DNA from: Bradyrhizobium erythrophlei
GTDB taxonomy: Bacteria; Pseudomonadota; Alphaproteobacteria; Rhizobiales; Xanthobacteraceae
DNA length: 64,000 bases
Assembly: GCA_900129675.1 (NCBI GenBank)
Contig: FSRD01000001.1
Coordinates: 5,569,501-5,633,500 of the forward strand
Reading direction: 5' to 3'
Each line of letters opens with the position of its first letter. The stretch's first letter is position 1. Under the pieces are notes generated by a model, which saw only the letters and a program-made list of their open reading frames with translations, did no database searches and had not been told where the DNA came from. Of this stretch, positions 7,928 to 16,286 are shown piece by piece. Both the position numbers and the translations under genes were made by a program.

Positions 7928-9049
7928 ATGAATGTACGTTATCGGGTCGAATTGAGCCAAGGCGAACGCGGTGAGCTCACCGCGATGTTGAGCAAGGGCA
8001 AACGAGCCGCCCGCAAACTCAAGCGCGCCCAGATATTGCTGGCGGCCGATGCCGGCCGCAGCGATGAAGAGATTGCGCGCGCGGTGTCGGTGGGCGGTTC
8101 CACCGTGTACCGGACCAAGCGGCGCTTCGTGGAAGGCAATCTGGAACGGGCGCTGAGCGAGGATTCGCGTCCTGGGGCAGAGCGCAAGCTCACCGGCAAG
8201 GAGGAAGCCTTGCTGGTGGCAACGGCTTGCGCAAACCCTCCCGAGGGTCGCGCCCGCTGGACGCTGGAACTGCTGGCCGATGCCATGGTCAGGCTCACCG
8301 ATCACGACAGCCTGTCGAGCGAGACGGTACGCCGGCGGTTGGCCGAAAACGGTCTCAAACCCTGGCGCAAGGACATGTGGTGCATTCCAAAGGTCGATGG
8401 CGAATATGTCGCCCGCATGGAAGACGTGCTCGACCTCTATGCCGAAGCGCCCGATCCCCAGCGGCCGGTGGTCTGCTTCGACGAGAGCCCGGTCCAGCTC
8501 ATCGGCGAGGTGCGCCAACCGATTCCGGCCGAGCCGGGCCAGCTCGAACGCTACGATTGCGAGTATCGCCGCAACGGCACCGTCAATCTCTTCGTCTGCA
8601 TCGACGTGCATCGGCCATGGCGCAAGGTCAAGGTCACCGAGCGCCGGGCGGCAGAAGACTACGCCCACTGCATGCGCGAACTCGTCGATGTCCATTATCC
8701 CGAAGCCGCGTGCATCCGCGTCGTGCAGGACAATCTGTCAACCCACTCGGCCGGTGCCCTTTATGAGGCATTCGCACCTGCCGAAGCCCGGCGGATTCTG
8801 CGCCGCCTCGAGTTCCACTACACCCCCAAGCATGCCAGTTGGCTCAACATGGTCGAGATCGAGATCGGCGTGCTGCGCGGCCAGTGCCTGGACCGCAGAA
8901 TCGACGACCCAGACTGGCTCCGCCGCGAAATCGACGCATGGGAACGACAACGAAACGCCGCTGGCGCCCGCATCAGATGGATGTTCACAACCGAAAAAGC
9001 CCGCGCCAAAATGGGCCGCGCCTATCCCGTCACATCCAAAGAGTCATAA
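7928..9049 (+). CDS. IS630-family transposase
   Basis: The 373-residue protein has an N-terminal HTH region (AARKLKRAQILLAADAGRSD) and a DDE integrase-type core with CFDESPVQ, VVQDNLSTHSAG and HASWLNMVEIEIGVL supplying the D-D-E residues. The frame is intact and ends just before the right inverted repeat, so the element could be active. A GGAGG-type sequence precedes the ATG. Confidence 0.92.
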   Translation: MNVRYRVELSQGERGELTAMLSKGKRAARKLKRAQILLAADAGRSDEEIARAVSVGGSTVYRTKRRFVEGNLERALSEDSRPGAERKLTGKEEALLVATACANPPEGRARWTLELLADAMVRLTDHDSLSSETVRRRLAENGLKPWRKDMWCIPKVDGEYVARMEDVLDLYAEAPDPQRPVVCFDESPVQLIGEVRQPIPAEPGQLERYDCEYRRNGTVNLFVCIDVHRPWRKVKVTERRAAEDYAHCMRELVDVHYPEAACIRVVQDNLSTHSAGALYEAFAPAEARRILRRLEFHYTPKHASWLNMVEIEIGVLRGQCLDRRIDDPDWLRREIDAWERQRNAAGARIRWMFTTEKARAKMGRAYPVTSKES

Positions 9050-9370
9050 TCACTGTGGCGAGGTACTAGCTGGCTTTTGGCTTGCGCTTAGTGCCCTTTG
9101 CAGGTCGGGCAAATGGGCTGCGAATGGTCGATGGGTTTCCCCCATCTGACCGCTTTCATCATTGTGATGGTGCCCTTGCCGAAACAGGTTTTCGCAGCGG
9201 GCTTCTTCGGGGATAGTCGTATCCATCGTCTTTGCTCCCAGGGCCCGGGGCCTGCCGGGAGTGTGGGCAGAATTTCGGTTCGCCAGCGACGCACCGCATT
9301 GGCGCTAGCAAGGCCAGACCGGCGCGGTGGCGGCTGAATGAGACCGCCAACCGAGGCGGCCTCTGGCTTC

Positions 9371-9544
9371 TCACTTCAGCCAATCCAGCACAAAAGGCTC
9401 AATGATCATCCAGGCAATCCAACCTGAGCCCACGACCGCGATGGCCCAGATTTTATCGCTTTGATAGGGGGTGAGGGTGCCTTTCCTCCTAAGCGCCTCT
9501 GTCCATGGAGTGGCCCACCGTTCAATGAGCAAGGCTACTGCCAT
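9371..9544 (-). CDS. hypothetical small membrane protein
   Basis: The 57-residue frame from the ATG at 9544 contains LLIERWATPW, LTPYQSDKIW, and a C-terminal membrane helix IWAIAVVGSGWIAWMIIEP. A GTG 12 nt upstream is an alternative start. Function unknown. Confidence 0.45.
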   Translation of the reverse strand: MAVALLIERWATPWTEALRRKGTLTPYQSDKIWAIAVVGSGWIAWMIIEPFVLDWLK

Positions 9545-9556
9545 TCCGGCAGCCAC

Positions 9557-10302
9557 AGCTATTAGTTCAGCGGCTATTTAGTTCAGCGGCTATATTCATG
9601 GGGGACGAGAGTCATCCAAGAACCCTAAAGGTTCAATTTAGGACACTCTCAAATTCTAGGACACTCGAGCGATCGGCGGGCCGTATTCGCGACCACCATC
9701 GTGCAGGGCCGGCGGGCCGCGCGATAGCACCGGCCGGGCTGCACATCGGCGCCCGGAAATCAGACCCGCACCGGTGGCCGTCCTAGACTCGTGCAGGGCC
9801 CATCTAGGGCGCGAGGCTTCGCGTTTGCAACGGACGACGCCAAACAGCGCAAATCGCTATCGTGATCGCAACGCATATTTCAAATTCACCGGAAACCCTG
9901 AACTGGCGGGCCTCATTCTGGGACATGGCGTCTACCCGAGGGTCGTGTCCGACCTTGTCCCCAGGCTTCGGAGACCCCTTATAAAAACGCAAATGCGGGC
10001 TCAGTGGTGGACGGAGCGCGCAAAATGAAAAAAATGTCGAGCCAGGCTCACGCGGCGCGCCTACGGGGCTCGCACGGCGCTCCAGGGCGCAGCCGATCGC
10101 TCGGTCGAGGCAATTGCTACGATCGTTCTCGGCGCATCGGTTGGAAAGCTATGCGAGCAGCACGGGTGTCGACCAAAAACCAAATAATTTTGGATTTGCT
10201 CAAATCGGATCTAGCTTTGAAGGCAAAGCTGCCCAAATATGCGTAATCGTTGGCGTGTGACCGAGTGTATCGAAGTCCTTCAGTTTCGATCCGAGGTTTC
10301 GC
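9557..10302. other. intergenic region without a supported gene
   Basis: An 80-codon plus frame at 10004-10246 has no recognised domain and poor coding character. Nothing else supportable was seen before the DUF3102-like gene. Confidence 0.4.
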
Positions 10303-10938
10303 ATGACCAAAACGGCTCAAGATATTGCTCCTTGTTTTGACTTTTCGGAATACTCCGCGAAGGACCGCTTGGAGTTGCAATCCATCAAAATCGGAGTGAG
10401 TCGCACTCATGCCGCGATCGTGCGCGACGCGATACGAATTGGAGAGGAGCTGCAGCGTGCCCGAATTATCGTGCGCCATGGATCGTACGAATCGTTCGTG
10501 CGAGAGTGCGGGCTCGAGGTGGAAACGGCCCGCGGCTACGTAACGATCGCCGCATTTGCCGCTGCGCACGGCCATGAGGTTGCGGCAAAATTAGGCATCG
10601 CTCGCTGCAAGCTGCTCTCGACAGCCGCGGTTGCGGCGGAGTTGGTCAAGTGCGTGACCGAAGAGGTGCACGCCGGACAAGCCCCGGGCATGGAACAACT
10701 GAAGTCGCGGATCGCGAGCGCTGGCCGCAAGGCAGCTCACTCGGGAACCCGGGACCTGATGGATGATAGCCGAGACCTGGAAGCGCTGGCGCTGCAACTG
10801 AATGGCGCGCTGGAGGCTGATCTTCTTGGTCAGCTGGCAGTTTTTCTGGCACAGGAACGACCGGTCCGGCTACGTGCTTTGGGCGACCTGCTCGGAAACG
10901 CCGACGTCGAAGTAGCTACGCGGCCGACCGTCCATTAA
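10303..10938 (+). CDS. DUF3102-like protein
   Basis: The 211-residue protein contains a segment (about 30-85) typical of DUF3102 proteins: AIRIGEELQRARIIVRHGSY, SFVRECGLEVETARGYVTIA. This is a helical unit seen in phage and plasmid-type accessory proteins that may bind DNA. The C-terminal half (LEALALQLNGALEADLLGQL) is helical and unassigned. The ATG follows a GAGGTTTCGC site. It stands alone between two mobile zones. Confidence 0.7.
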   Translation: MTKTAQDIAPCFDFSEYSAKDRLELQSIKIGVSRTHAAIVRDAIRIGEELQRARIIVRHGSYESFVRECGLEVETARGYVTIAAFAAAHGHEVAAKLGIARCKLLSTAAVAAELVKCVTEEVHAGQAPGMEQLKSRIASAGRKAAHSGTRDLMDDSRDLEALALQLNGALEADLLGQLAVFLAQERPVRLRALGDLLGNADVEVATRPTVH

Positions 10939-11277
10939 TCGCCTGCCATCGCAGGCTCAACGTCGCCCTCCCGCCCGCGGCGAGCTCTGGTGCTCGCCAC
11001 CCTGCCCGAAACGAAACGATCGACCAGCGACAAAATGCTATTGCGCGACGGGACGCTGGCGGGAGGTGGGTAGGCGTCATTTTTTTCTCGGCCCCCCGTT
11101 ACATGGTACGTTTTGCAACAGTTACTCTCGCCGTTGCAACGTCTACTCGAAGCGCACCCCGACCGTAGCCCGGCATCGCGCAAACGCAAAGTAGCTGTTG
11201 CAACTCTCCTAGTAGTTGTTGCACCGAATCCTTGAATCGGCACCTGTTTCTGCGTCGCGCGTCCTCCGCCAAACATA

Positions 11278-11307
11278 GGCGAGCATCGATAAGGCTCGAT
11301 GCTCGCC
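11278..11307. repeat. 12-bp perfect inverted repeat
   Basis: GGCGAGCATCGA and TCGATGCTCGCC flank a 6-base loop. It adjoins the IS630 shard and may be an element end or a strong hairpin. Confidence 0.6.
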
Positions 11308-11329
11308 GGAATTTCGGACCACCGACGCC

Positions 11330-11372
11330 GGAGGGTTTGCGCAAGCCGTTGCCCCCAGCAAGGCTTCCTCCT
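11330..11372 (-). mobile_element. 43-bp shard of an IS630-type transposase gene
   Basis: On minus it encodes EEALLGATACANPP. The nucleotides match 8199-8241 of the complete IS630 element at 42 of 43 positions. Flanking sequence does not match. Confidence 0.7.
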
Positions 11373-11449
11373 CGGCAAACGGCTGGCCGGGATCTGAAAA
11401 AAGTGCGGCCCCCCAGGGTGGACCTAGAGCCCGGGGGCGCCCATCTTTC

Positions 11450-11659
11450 TCAACCGTGGGCGGGATACCCGGAGGCGAGCTTGTCGACAGCAAACAGCGG
11501 TCGAACATCCGCGCCGCGGTGCCCACAACAGGTGAACTTCGGCTCGAAATCGGACAGCCGAACATGATCGAGCCAGCGGCCGGCGTCGATCACAACCGAA
11601 TGAGCGCAGCGATAGTCTGCACAGTAGACAGGAAGCCGGGTAGGGCCTGACTGTCGCAT
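11450..11659 (-). pseudogene. small Cys-containing hypothetical gene, probably frameshifted
   Basis: The frame reads VYCADYRCAHSVVIDAGRW, then HVRLSDFEPKFTC and GADVRP, like a family of short rhizobial proteins with Cys pairs. A second frame just upstream, from an ATG at 11696, reads MTGRQQKITLGE. The partial copy at 12346-12483 has both parts in one frame, which implies an extra A around 11660 here. Translation from the internal ATG at 11659 remains possible (69 residues). Confidence 0.5.
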
Positions 11660-11816
11660 TTTCCCCGAGAGTGATCTTTTGCTGGCGCCCTGTCATGCTC
11701 CAAGCAAAGCGCGACGGGCCGGGTAGCAGCAAGCCGCTACGGTTTGGGGGGTGATGAACCGGCCCTACAACCGCAATCCGCCGGTTCATGCCCGCGGATT
11801 TTTCTTGAATTCCTTT

Positions 11817-12068
11817 TTACTCGGCGTCCATGTTGTTTTGTCGCTGCCTTGCAATGTCCATTTGAAACTGCCTCCAGCTATCCGCGTTTTGTTGTCGCAG
11901 AGCCTCGTCATCGGGCAGCTGCCGCGGCGCGGCAGGGTCGGTGCTGTAGACGTGCTCGCTGTAAGGAGTAATAATCCTGATCCCGCGTTCCGGGGACGAT
12001 GGTTGGGCGTTGGCTGGCGCGACCATGGCGACGATCGAAGCCACGACCAAGGTTGTTCGAAATGGCAT
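11817..12068 (-). CDS. small secreted hypothetical protein
   Basis: The 83-residue protein has a signal peptide (MPFRTTLVVASIVAMVAPAN) with an AxA-type cleavage site near residue 21. The mature part is polar (RGIRIITPYSEHVYSTDP). GAGG lies at good spacing before the ATG. Function unknown; probably periplasmic. Confidence 0.65.
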   Translation of the reverse strand: MPFRTTLVVASIVAMVAPANAQPSSPERGIRIITPYSEHVYSTDPAAPRQLPDDEALRQQNADSWRQFQMDIARQRQNNMDAE

Positions 12069-12345
12069 AGCGGGGCCTCATTGTTAAAAATCGCGGACAG
12101 AGCTACGACAGAGCTAGCCGAAATTTCGGCTAGCTCTAAAAGAAACGGCCCCAGCGGGTGGGGGCCAAGCGGGGGCCGAAGTTAGGATGTACCGGGAGGG
12201 AGGAGACCGGCACCATTCCGATCTAGCCTCGCAATCCGTCGCTACCAATTAAATTCGGGTTTAGAGAGTGTACCGCCGCGGGAGCCACGGCGGCCCGCAG
12301 GCTTGGCAAACATAGCGGGCTTCAATGTCTGACGGGCGGACTTCA

Positions 12346-12483
12346 TCAGGCTAACGATCGGCGTTTATGATGACCAAATGGGATGCAACGGTAATCCTGG
12401 CGGTAGACCAGCAGCCAGCGAGGGCCGGATGACCGCATTTCGCCGAGGGTGATTTTCTGTTCGCGAAACCTGCCATGTCCCAT
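12346..12483 (-). pseudogene. second, truncated copy of the KITLGE small gene
   Basis: The frame starts MGHGRFREQKITLGEMRSSG and continues WLLVYRQDYRC before losing resemblance. It parallels the gene at 11450-11696, and the DNA just upstream of both starts is also similar, so this is a decayed duplicate. Confidence 0.4.
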
Positions 12484-12529
12484 CAGATCGCGGGCCGCGC
12501 GGTATCGGCAAGCCGCTAGGGATTGCAGG

Positions 12530-12727
12530 TGTCGATATAGGGCAGCGGGCTACTTGCGCGGCTTTCAGCTTCCCGACGACCATGCAGGGCGCGACGATCT
12601 CTACATCGCGGCTTGCCACATCTGGCACCTCGGCAGGAAGTACGGCCCGGTAGCTGCGATCGAAGCTTGGGCCTCGCGATGGGCTCCGTGGTGTGGCGCG
12701 GATGTCCGTTTCCAGGGGAAAACCGGA
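12530..12727 (+). pseudogene. 5' exon fragment of a gene interrupted by a group II intron
   Basis: The plus frame reads FQLPDDHAGRDDLYIAACHI, WHLGRKYGPVAAIEAWASRW, APW. It resembles the N-terminal part of a small rhizobial protein family of unknown function. The reading stops making sense at GTGCG (12728), the proposed 5' end of intron 1. The start is approximate, and the remainder of the gene was not found after the intron. Confidence 0.45.
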
Positions 12728-13069
12728 GTGCGCCGGGAGACCGGCAAGGAGTAGATGATGCAAGTCCATCACGATGAAGGAGTAGCGAACCGCATCGACC
12801 CCGAGTCATGCGCAGATGCCCGCGAGGGTATCGGCGAAGCGTTGACAGGGGAGCGCATAGGCCAGCCATTGAGCCGCGAAAGTACCCTCATCCTGGGTGC
12901 CGACGTCGTTCCGGTGACGGAAGGCAATACGGATGGGCGCGATAACGCGAGCGCCCAGACGGCCCGGCGTGGTCTTAGACACTGTCGGGAACCGGGAGAT
13001 CTCATGGTCGGCCAGCACCAGCATGCGTGCTGCACTGGTCCGTGTCGGGAAGGCGAGGAGCCGTAGCCG

Positions 13070-13264
13070 ATGATGTACGATCATGAGAAGTCTGACCCCG
13101 CCATAGTAGCTGTGAAGCCGACGAACAAGGCCGGGCAACCGGCTGCGGAGTTGGTGGAGCCAAGGGCGGGGGCCAAGGGGAATGTGAGTCAGCAAAGCAC
13201 GGGCCGGGCACAGTACCGGGGAACCGCGTCACAGGCGCTGAAGCGCATACGGAATTTCGTGAGA
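13070..13264 (+). pseudogene. truncated N-terminus of a group II intron-encoded reverse transcriptase
   Basis: The frame reads MMYDHEKSDPAIVAVKPTNK, then ELVEPRAGAKGN, then ASQALKRIRN, the N-terminal leader of a common rhizobial group II intron maturase. Resemblance stops near 13264, shortly before the IS110 gene, so the catalytic domains are missing. Confidence 0.65.
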
Positions 13265-13368
13265 ATATCACGACGCACCGTTACACACCCGAGGTGGGAG
13301 AAGCTATGGGGCGGGCGGCGAAGGTTGTGGCACCTTCATCGTCCATACGAACCAATGGAGGTTGCCCC

Positions 13369-13855
13369 GTGGCCCAAGTCAATGATCCCAGCCGAAGCCT
13401 GACCGCGTTTGATCCGATCTCGACCTTGGTGGTGGTCGTCGAGATGAGCAAGGCGAACTGGCTGGTGAGCGGCGTTGTTCCCGGCGTCGAGCGCCAGCCG
13501 TTGAAGAAACTGGGGCCGGATGCGACGGCACTGTTACGATTGATCGAGCGGTGGCGGAACGAGGCGGTGCGTGCTGGCCGGCCGATCAGCCGGGTCGCGC
13601 TGGCCTATGAGGCTGGCCGCGACGGCTTCTGGCTGGCGCGCTGGCTTATTGCTCGTGGGATCGAGGCGCACGTCATCCATTCGGCAAGCGTTGCGGTGTC
13701 ACGCGAGCGCAAGCGGGCGAAGACGGACCGACTGGATGCGGCGATGTTGATGCGCGTATTCCTGGGATGGTTGCGCGGTGAGCGGGGGCACTGCGGGATG
13801 GTGGCGATCCCGACGATGGAGGAGGAGGATGCGAGGCGCCCGAGCCGCGAGCGCG
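13369..13855 (+). pseudogene. IS110-family transposase, C-terminally truncated
   Basis: A GTG start with GGAGG 7 nt upstream begins VAQVNDPSRSL. The protein contains VVVVEMSKANWLVSG, ALAYEAGRDGFWLARWL, KRAKTDRLDAAMLM and FLGWLRGERGHC, the N-terminal DEDD half of an IS110 transposase. After PSRERA the sequence changes to a group II intron domain V, and the C-terminal Ser-containing half is absent. The fragment sits within intron 1. Confidence 0.8.
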
Positions 13856-13856
13856 C

Positions 13857-13889
13857 AAGCCGTATGCCCGAATTGGGCTCGTACGGATC
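13857..13889 (+). ncRNA. group II intron domain V (intron 1)
   Basis: The hairpin has an AGC triad (13858-13860), lower stem CCGTA / TACGG, a small bulge, upper stem GCCC / GGGC and a GAATT loop. This is the size and shape of group II domain V. It directly precedes the GTGCG 5' end of intron 2. Confidence 0.65.
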
Positions 13890-14327
13890 TGTGCGGGTTG
13901 CGCCTTGAAAGCGCGTGTAACCCAGCCGCCTGGAATGGCGGCCGCGGCAAAGCTTAGCCAGCAGCCGCGTACCGAGTCTTGCGTGGTGTCCGGTAACGGT
14001 CATTGCGAAGCGTAGACAGGGAGTTTGTAGGCCGGAACAGCAGTGAACGGGAATATGGCCCCGAAATCGATCGTGGTTGGAGTAGCCGACCTTGTCCCGC
14101 TAAGGGGAAGGCAGAATCCCAGGAGGTGTCATTGGCGAGCATTCTGGGATGCTTCCGGGGTTCTTACCGCCGGCATGCAAGCAAAGGGATGCATGTGAAC
14201 AAGGGAGATCCATTCGGTTCAAACGCAAGTTTGTAGGGCCCGACAAGCCGACAAGGTGAGGGAGGCCTGACGACCGAGTGGAAGTCATACTGACTGATAG
14301 TACTCTGAGGACGGGAGAGCCGGCCAC

Positions 14328-15752
14328 ATGGGGAAGCGGTCAGCGGCAGGTGAATTGTTCTTGGGCAACATGGGCTCCATTCAACGGGAGACACGGCCTT
14401 CTATTCAAAGAGAAGATCAGCTGACCATGGAAACGAAACTTGAACAAATAGCAGCGAAAGCTCGATGTGAACCAAAACTCCGTTTCACGTCGCTGGCTCA
14501 TCACATCACGCGCGATCGGGTGCGGAAGAATCTGTCACAGATTCCGAAGTGGTCGGCCGCAGGGGTGGATGGACAGACGGTGGAGGCGGCGAGGAGGAGC
14601 TTCGATGGATGGATAGAGCCGATGCTCCAGTCCATTCACCGCCGAGGATATAGTGCGCCGGATATCCGGCGGGTCTATATCCCCAAACCCGGCAAGATGG
14701 AAAAGCGGCCACTTGGCGTGCCAACTGTCGCCGACCGGGCGCTCCAGCGCAGCACGGCCGAAGTATTGTCTGCCATTTATGAGCAGGACTTTCTGCCCTG
14801 CTCATTCGGTGGCCGGCCAAAGCCCAGCGCGCATCATGCTCTGGCGACCGTCAATGAGGTCATCGCTGGCGGCAAGATGGGTTGGGTGCTGGAGGCGGAT
14901 CTCAAGAACTTCTTCGGGAGTCTCAATCATGATTGGGTGCTCCGGTTCGTCGCGCATCGAGTCGGTGATCCACGCCTGATCAGTTTGATCCGGCGCTGGC
15001 TGAAGGCGGGTGTCTTGGAAGATGGAAAGGTCCATCCGAACGAGGAAGGAACTCCGCAAGGCGGATCGATCAGCGTGCTTTTGAGCAACCTTTATCTTCA
15101 TTATGTGCTCGACCTCTGGTTCGAACGCGTGGTGAAGAGCCGGTTGCGGGGCGAAGCCCGGCTGGTGCGCTATATCGATGACTTTGTGATCTGCTTCCAA
15201 TATCGATCGGACGCCATTCGTGTTCAGGACGCCTTACGCCTTCGGTTGGGAAAGTTCGGCCTCACTCTCGAGCCGACCAAGACCAAATTGGTCGAGTTTG
15301 GACGGTTCGCGCAGCGACACGCGGGCAAACGCGGCAGAAAGCGCCCGGAAACCATCTACTTCCTGGGGCTGACGCTGTATTGCACGCGAAACCTGAAAGG
15401 CAACTTCAAGGTTGGGATGCGCACCGAGAAATCTCGGCTGCGGCGCAGCCTTTTGTCGCTGCAGGAGCTTATGCGGCGAATACGACATCATCCGATCAGT
15501 GACCAGGTCGGCGAAATCAACGCCTTCCTACGCGGCCACTATGCCTATTACGGTGTCGCCGGGAATCTTCGGTGTCTCGTGAAGGTGTACCGCGCCGTGG
15601 AGCGTTACTGGCGTCGGATGTTGCGTAGCCGCAGCTGGGCCGGGCGACGCTTGACCTGGGAGAAGTACAACCGGATCAAAGCAAGGACGCCGTTACTGAC
15701 ACCAAAGCTGCGCCTCCCATATGCGGGGTTGCAGGCTCTTGCAGTGCTGTGA
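14328..15752 (+). CDS. group II intron reverse transcriptase/maturase
   Basis: The 474-residue protein carries the reverse transcriptase blocks: RRVYIPKPGKMEKRPLGVPT, YEQDFLPCSFGGRP, LEADLKNFFGSLNHDW, EEGTPQGGSISVLLSNLYLH and RYIDDFVICF (the catalytic box, YIDD rather than YADD). A thumb/maturase region follows. It splices and mobilises its own intron. GGGAGAG precedes the ATG; an internal ATG at 14427 is an alternative start. The frame is intact, so the intron may be active. Confidence 0.9.
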   Translation: MGKRSAAGELFLGNMGSIQRETRPSIQREDQLTMETKLEQIAAKARCEPKLRFTSLAHHITRDRVRKNLSQIPKWSAAGVDGQTVEAARRSFDGWIEPMLQSIHRRGYSAPDIRRVYIPKPGKMEKRPLGVPTVADRALQRSTAEVLSAIYEQDFLPCSFGGRPKPSAHHALATVNEVIAGGKMGWVLEADLKNFFGSLNHDWVLRFVAHRVGDPRLISLIRRWLKAGVLEDGKVHPNEEGTPQGGSISVLLSNLYLHYVLDLWFERVVKSRLRGEARLVRYIDDFVICFQYRSDAIRVQDALRLRLGKFGLTLEPTKTKLVEFGRFAQRHAGKRGRKRPETIYFLGLTLYCTRNLKGNFKVGMRTEKSRLRRSLLSLQELMRRIRHHPISDQVGEINAFLRGHYAYYGVAGNLRCLVKVYRAVERYWRRMLRSRSWAGRRLTWEKYNRIKARTPLLTPKLRLPYAGLQALAVL

Positions 15753-15765
15753 ATCAACTGTCGAA

Positions 15766-15836
15766 GAGCGTAGTGCGGTAAATCCGCACGCTACGTTCTG
15801 TGGGAACGGGAGGCGGGCGACCGCCTTCCGTGACCC
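15766..15836 (+). ncRNA. group II intron domains V and VI (intron 2)
   Basis: Domain V has an AGC triad (15767-15769), lower stem CGTA / TACG, a two-base GC bulge and upper stem GTGCGG / CCGCAC. Domain VI pairs GGG / CCC, ACGG / CCGT and AGGCGG / CCGCCT around a GCGA loop, with a bulged A at 15833 as candidate branch point. Confidence 0.7.
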
Positions 15837-15837
15837 G

Positions 15838-15872
15838 GTGGGGGGGGCGAGGTAACTCGCGTCCTTACCGCG
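15838..15872 (+). ncRNA. domain VI-like hairpin of intron 1
   Basis: GCGAG (15847-15851), loop GTAA and CTCGC (15856-15860) sit on a G-rich/C-rich lower stem ending TTACCGCG. It follows the 3' end of intron 2 directly, as expected if intron 2 split domains V and VI of intron 1. Confidence 0.5.
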
Positions 15873-15947
15873 AAAGTGAGCGGCGAGCGGTCCAAGTGAC
15901 GCACTCGGAAATGAGCGCGGCTATGCTCTTCGACAACCCTAGAGCCA

Positions 15948-16286
15948 TCAAGCCAGTTCCACTGCCCCGTGATCATCGCAGTGATCACCATGCGGGTGAT
16001 GCAGACGGCCATCTACAACATAGTCCACATGGTCGCCGTGCGGGACCGCCTCATGTCCGCAGTTTGGGCCGTGTGTGTGCGAGCAATGAACCTGAGGCGT
16101 GCATTGGACGGGATTTGTTGCGGTGACCGCGATGACATGTTCGTCCACATGATCCTCGTGCATATGGTGAAGATGGCCGTCGTGAAGATAGTCAAAATGG
16201 CCGTCGTGGCGGATCGCAGTATGCCCGCAATTCGGACCATGCTTATGAGTGTGGTTGGCGTGGTGTTTCTCGGTACATGCAGCCAT
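15948..16286 (-). CDS. His-rich metal-binding protein with duplicated module
   Basis: From the ATG at 16286 the protein has 112 residues, about a quarter of them His. Two copies of a module HxHGPNCGH...DY..DG.LHH.H.DH occur, at about residues 14-50 and 70-106. The spacing suggests binding of Zn, Ni, Co or Cu ions (inference). An AAGGAG site lies upstream. There is no signal peptide, so it is probably cytoplasmic. The longer upstream open frame lacks coding character. Confidence 0.75.
   Translation of the reverse strand: MAACTEKHHANHTHKHGPNCGHTAIRHDGHFDYLHDGHLHHMHEDHVDEHVIAVTATNPVQCTPQVHCSHTHGPNCGHEAVPHGDHVDYVVDGRLHHPHGDHCDDHGAVELA

Larger units (their letters stand above)
7577..9069. mobile_element. 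complete IS630-family element with passenger regulator
   Basis: 19-bp terminal inverted repeats match at 18 of 19 positions: CTAGTACCTCGTCACAGTG at 7577-7595 and its complement at 9051-9069. Both outer ends read CTAG, consistent with IS630-type insertion at a CTAG/TA target, so the element proper may be 7581-9065. It holds a transposase on plus and a divergent HTH gene on minus whose stop codon lies inside the left repeat. Confidence 0.85.
10939..11449. other. intergenic zone with IS debris
   Basis: No gene is supported. It contains a 12-bp perfect inverted repeat (11278-11307) and a 43-bp shard of an IS630 transposase (11330-11372). Confidence 0.5.
13891..15837 (+). mobile_element. group II intron 2, apparently complete
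   Basis: The 5' end is GTGCGGG at 13891. About 430 nt of structured non-coding RNA follows, then the intron-encoded protein (14328-15752), domain V (15766-15798) and domain VI (15802-15836). It is inserted between domains V and VI of intron 1, forming a twintron-like arrangement. The exact 3' boundary (about 15837) is inferred. Confidence 0.65.
12728..15872 (+). mobile_element. group II intron 1, disrupted, containing an IS110 fragment and intron 2
   Basis: It begins with the group II 5' consensus GTGCG at 12728 and has a long non-coding region before the truncated intron-encoded protein at 13070. An IS110 fragment replaces the rest of that protein. A domain V-like hairpin follows at 13857-13889, then intron 2, then a domain VI-like hairpin at 15838-15872. 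Its own reverse transcriptase is truncated. Boundaries are inferred by eye. Confidence 0.6.

Noticed and set aside
7772..8695. 307-codon minus frame within the IS630 element
   Set aside because: Shadow of the intact transposase on the plus strand.
9088..9294. 68-codon minus frame ending in a CPTCKGH motif
   Set aside because: The Cys motif recalls the small zinc proteins nearby, but only the last 24 residues look coding and no start with a binding site was found.
10004..10246. 80-codon plus frame
   Set aside because: Poor coding character and no domain; only a faint resemblance to an accessory HTH family, too weak to report as a gene.
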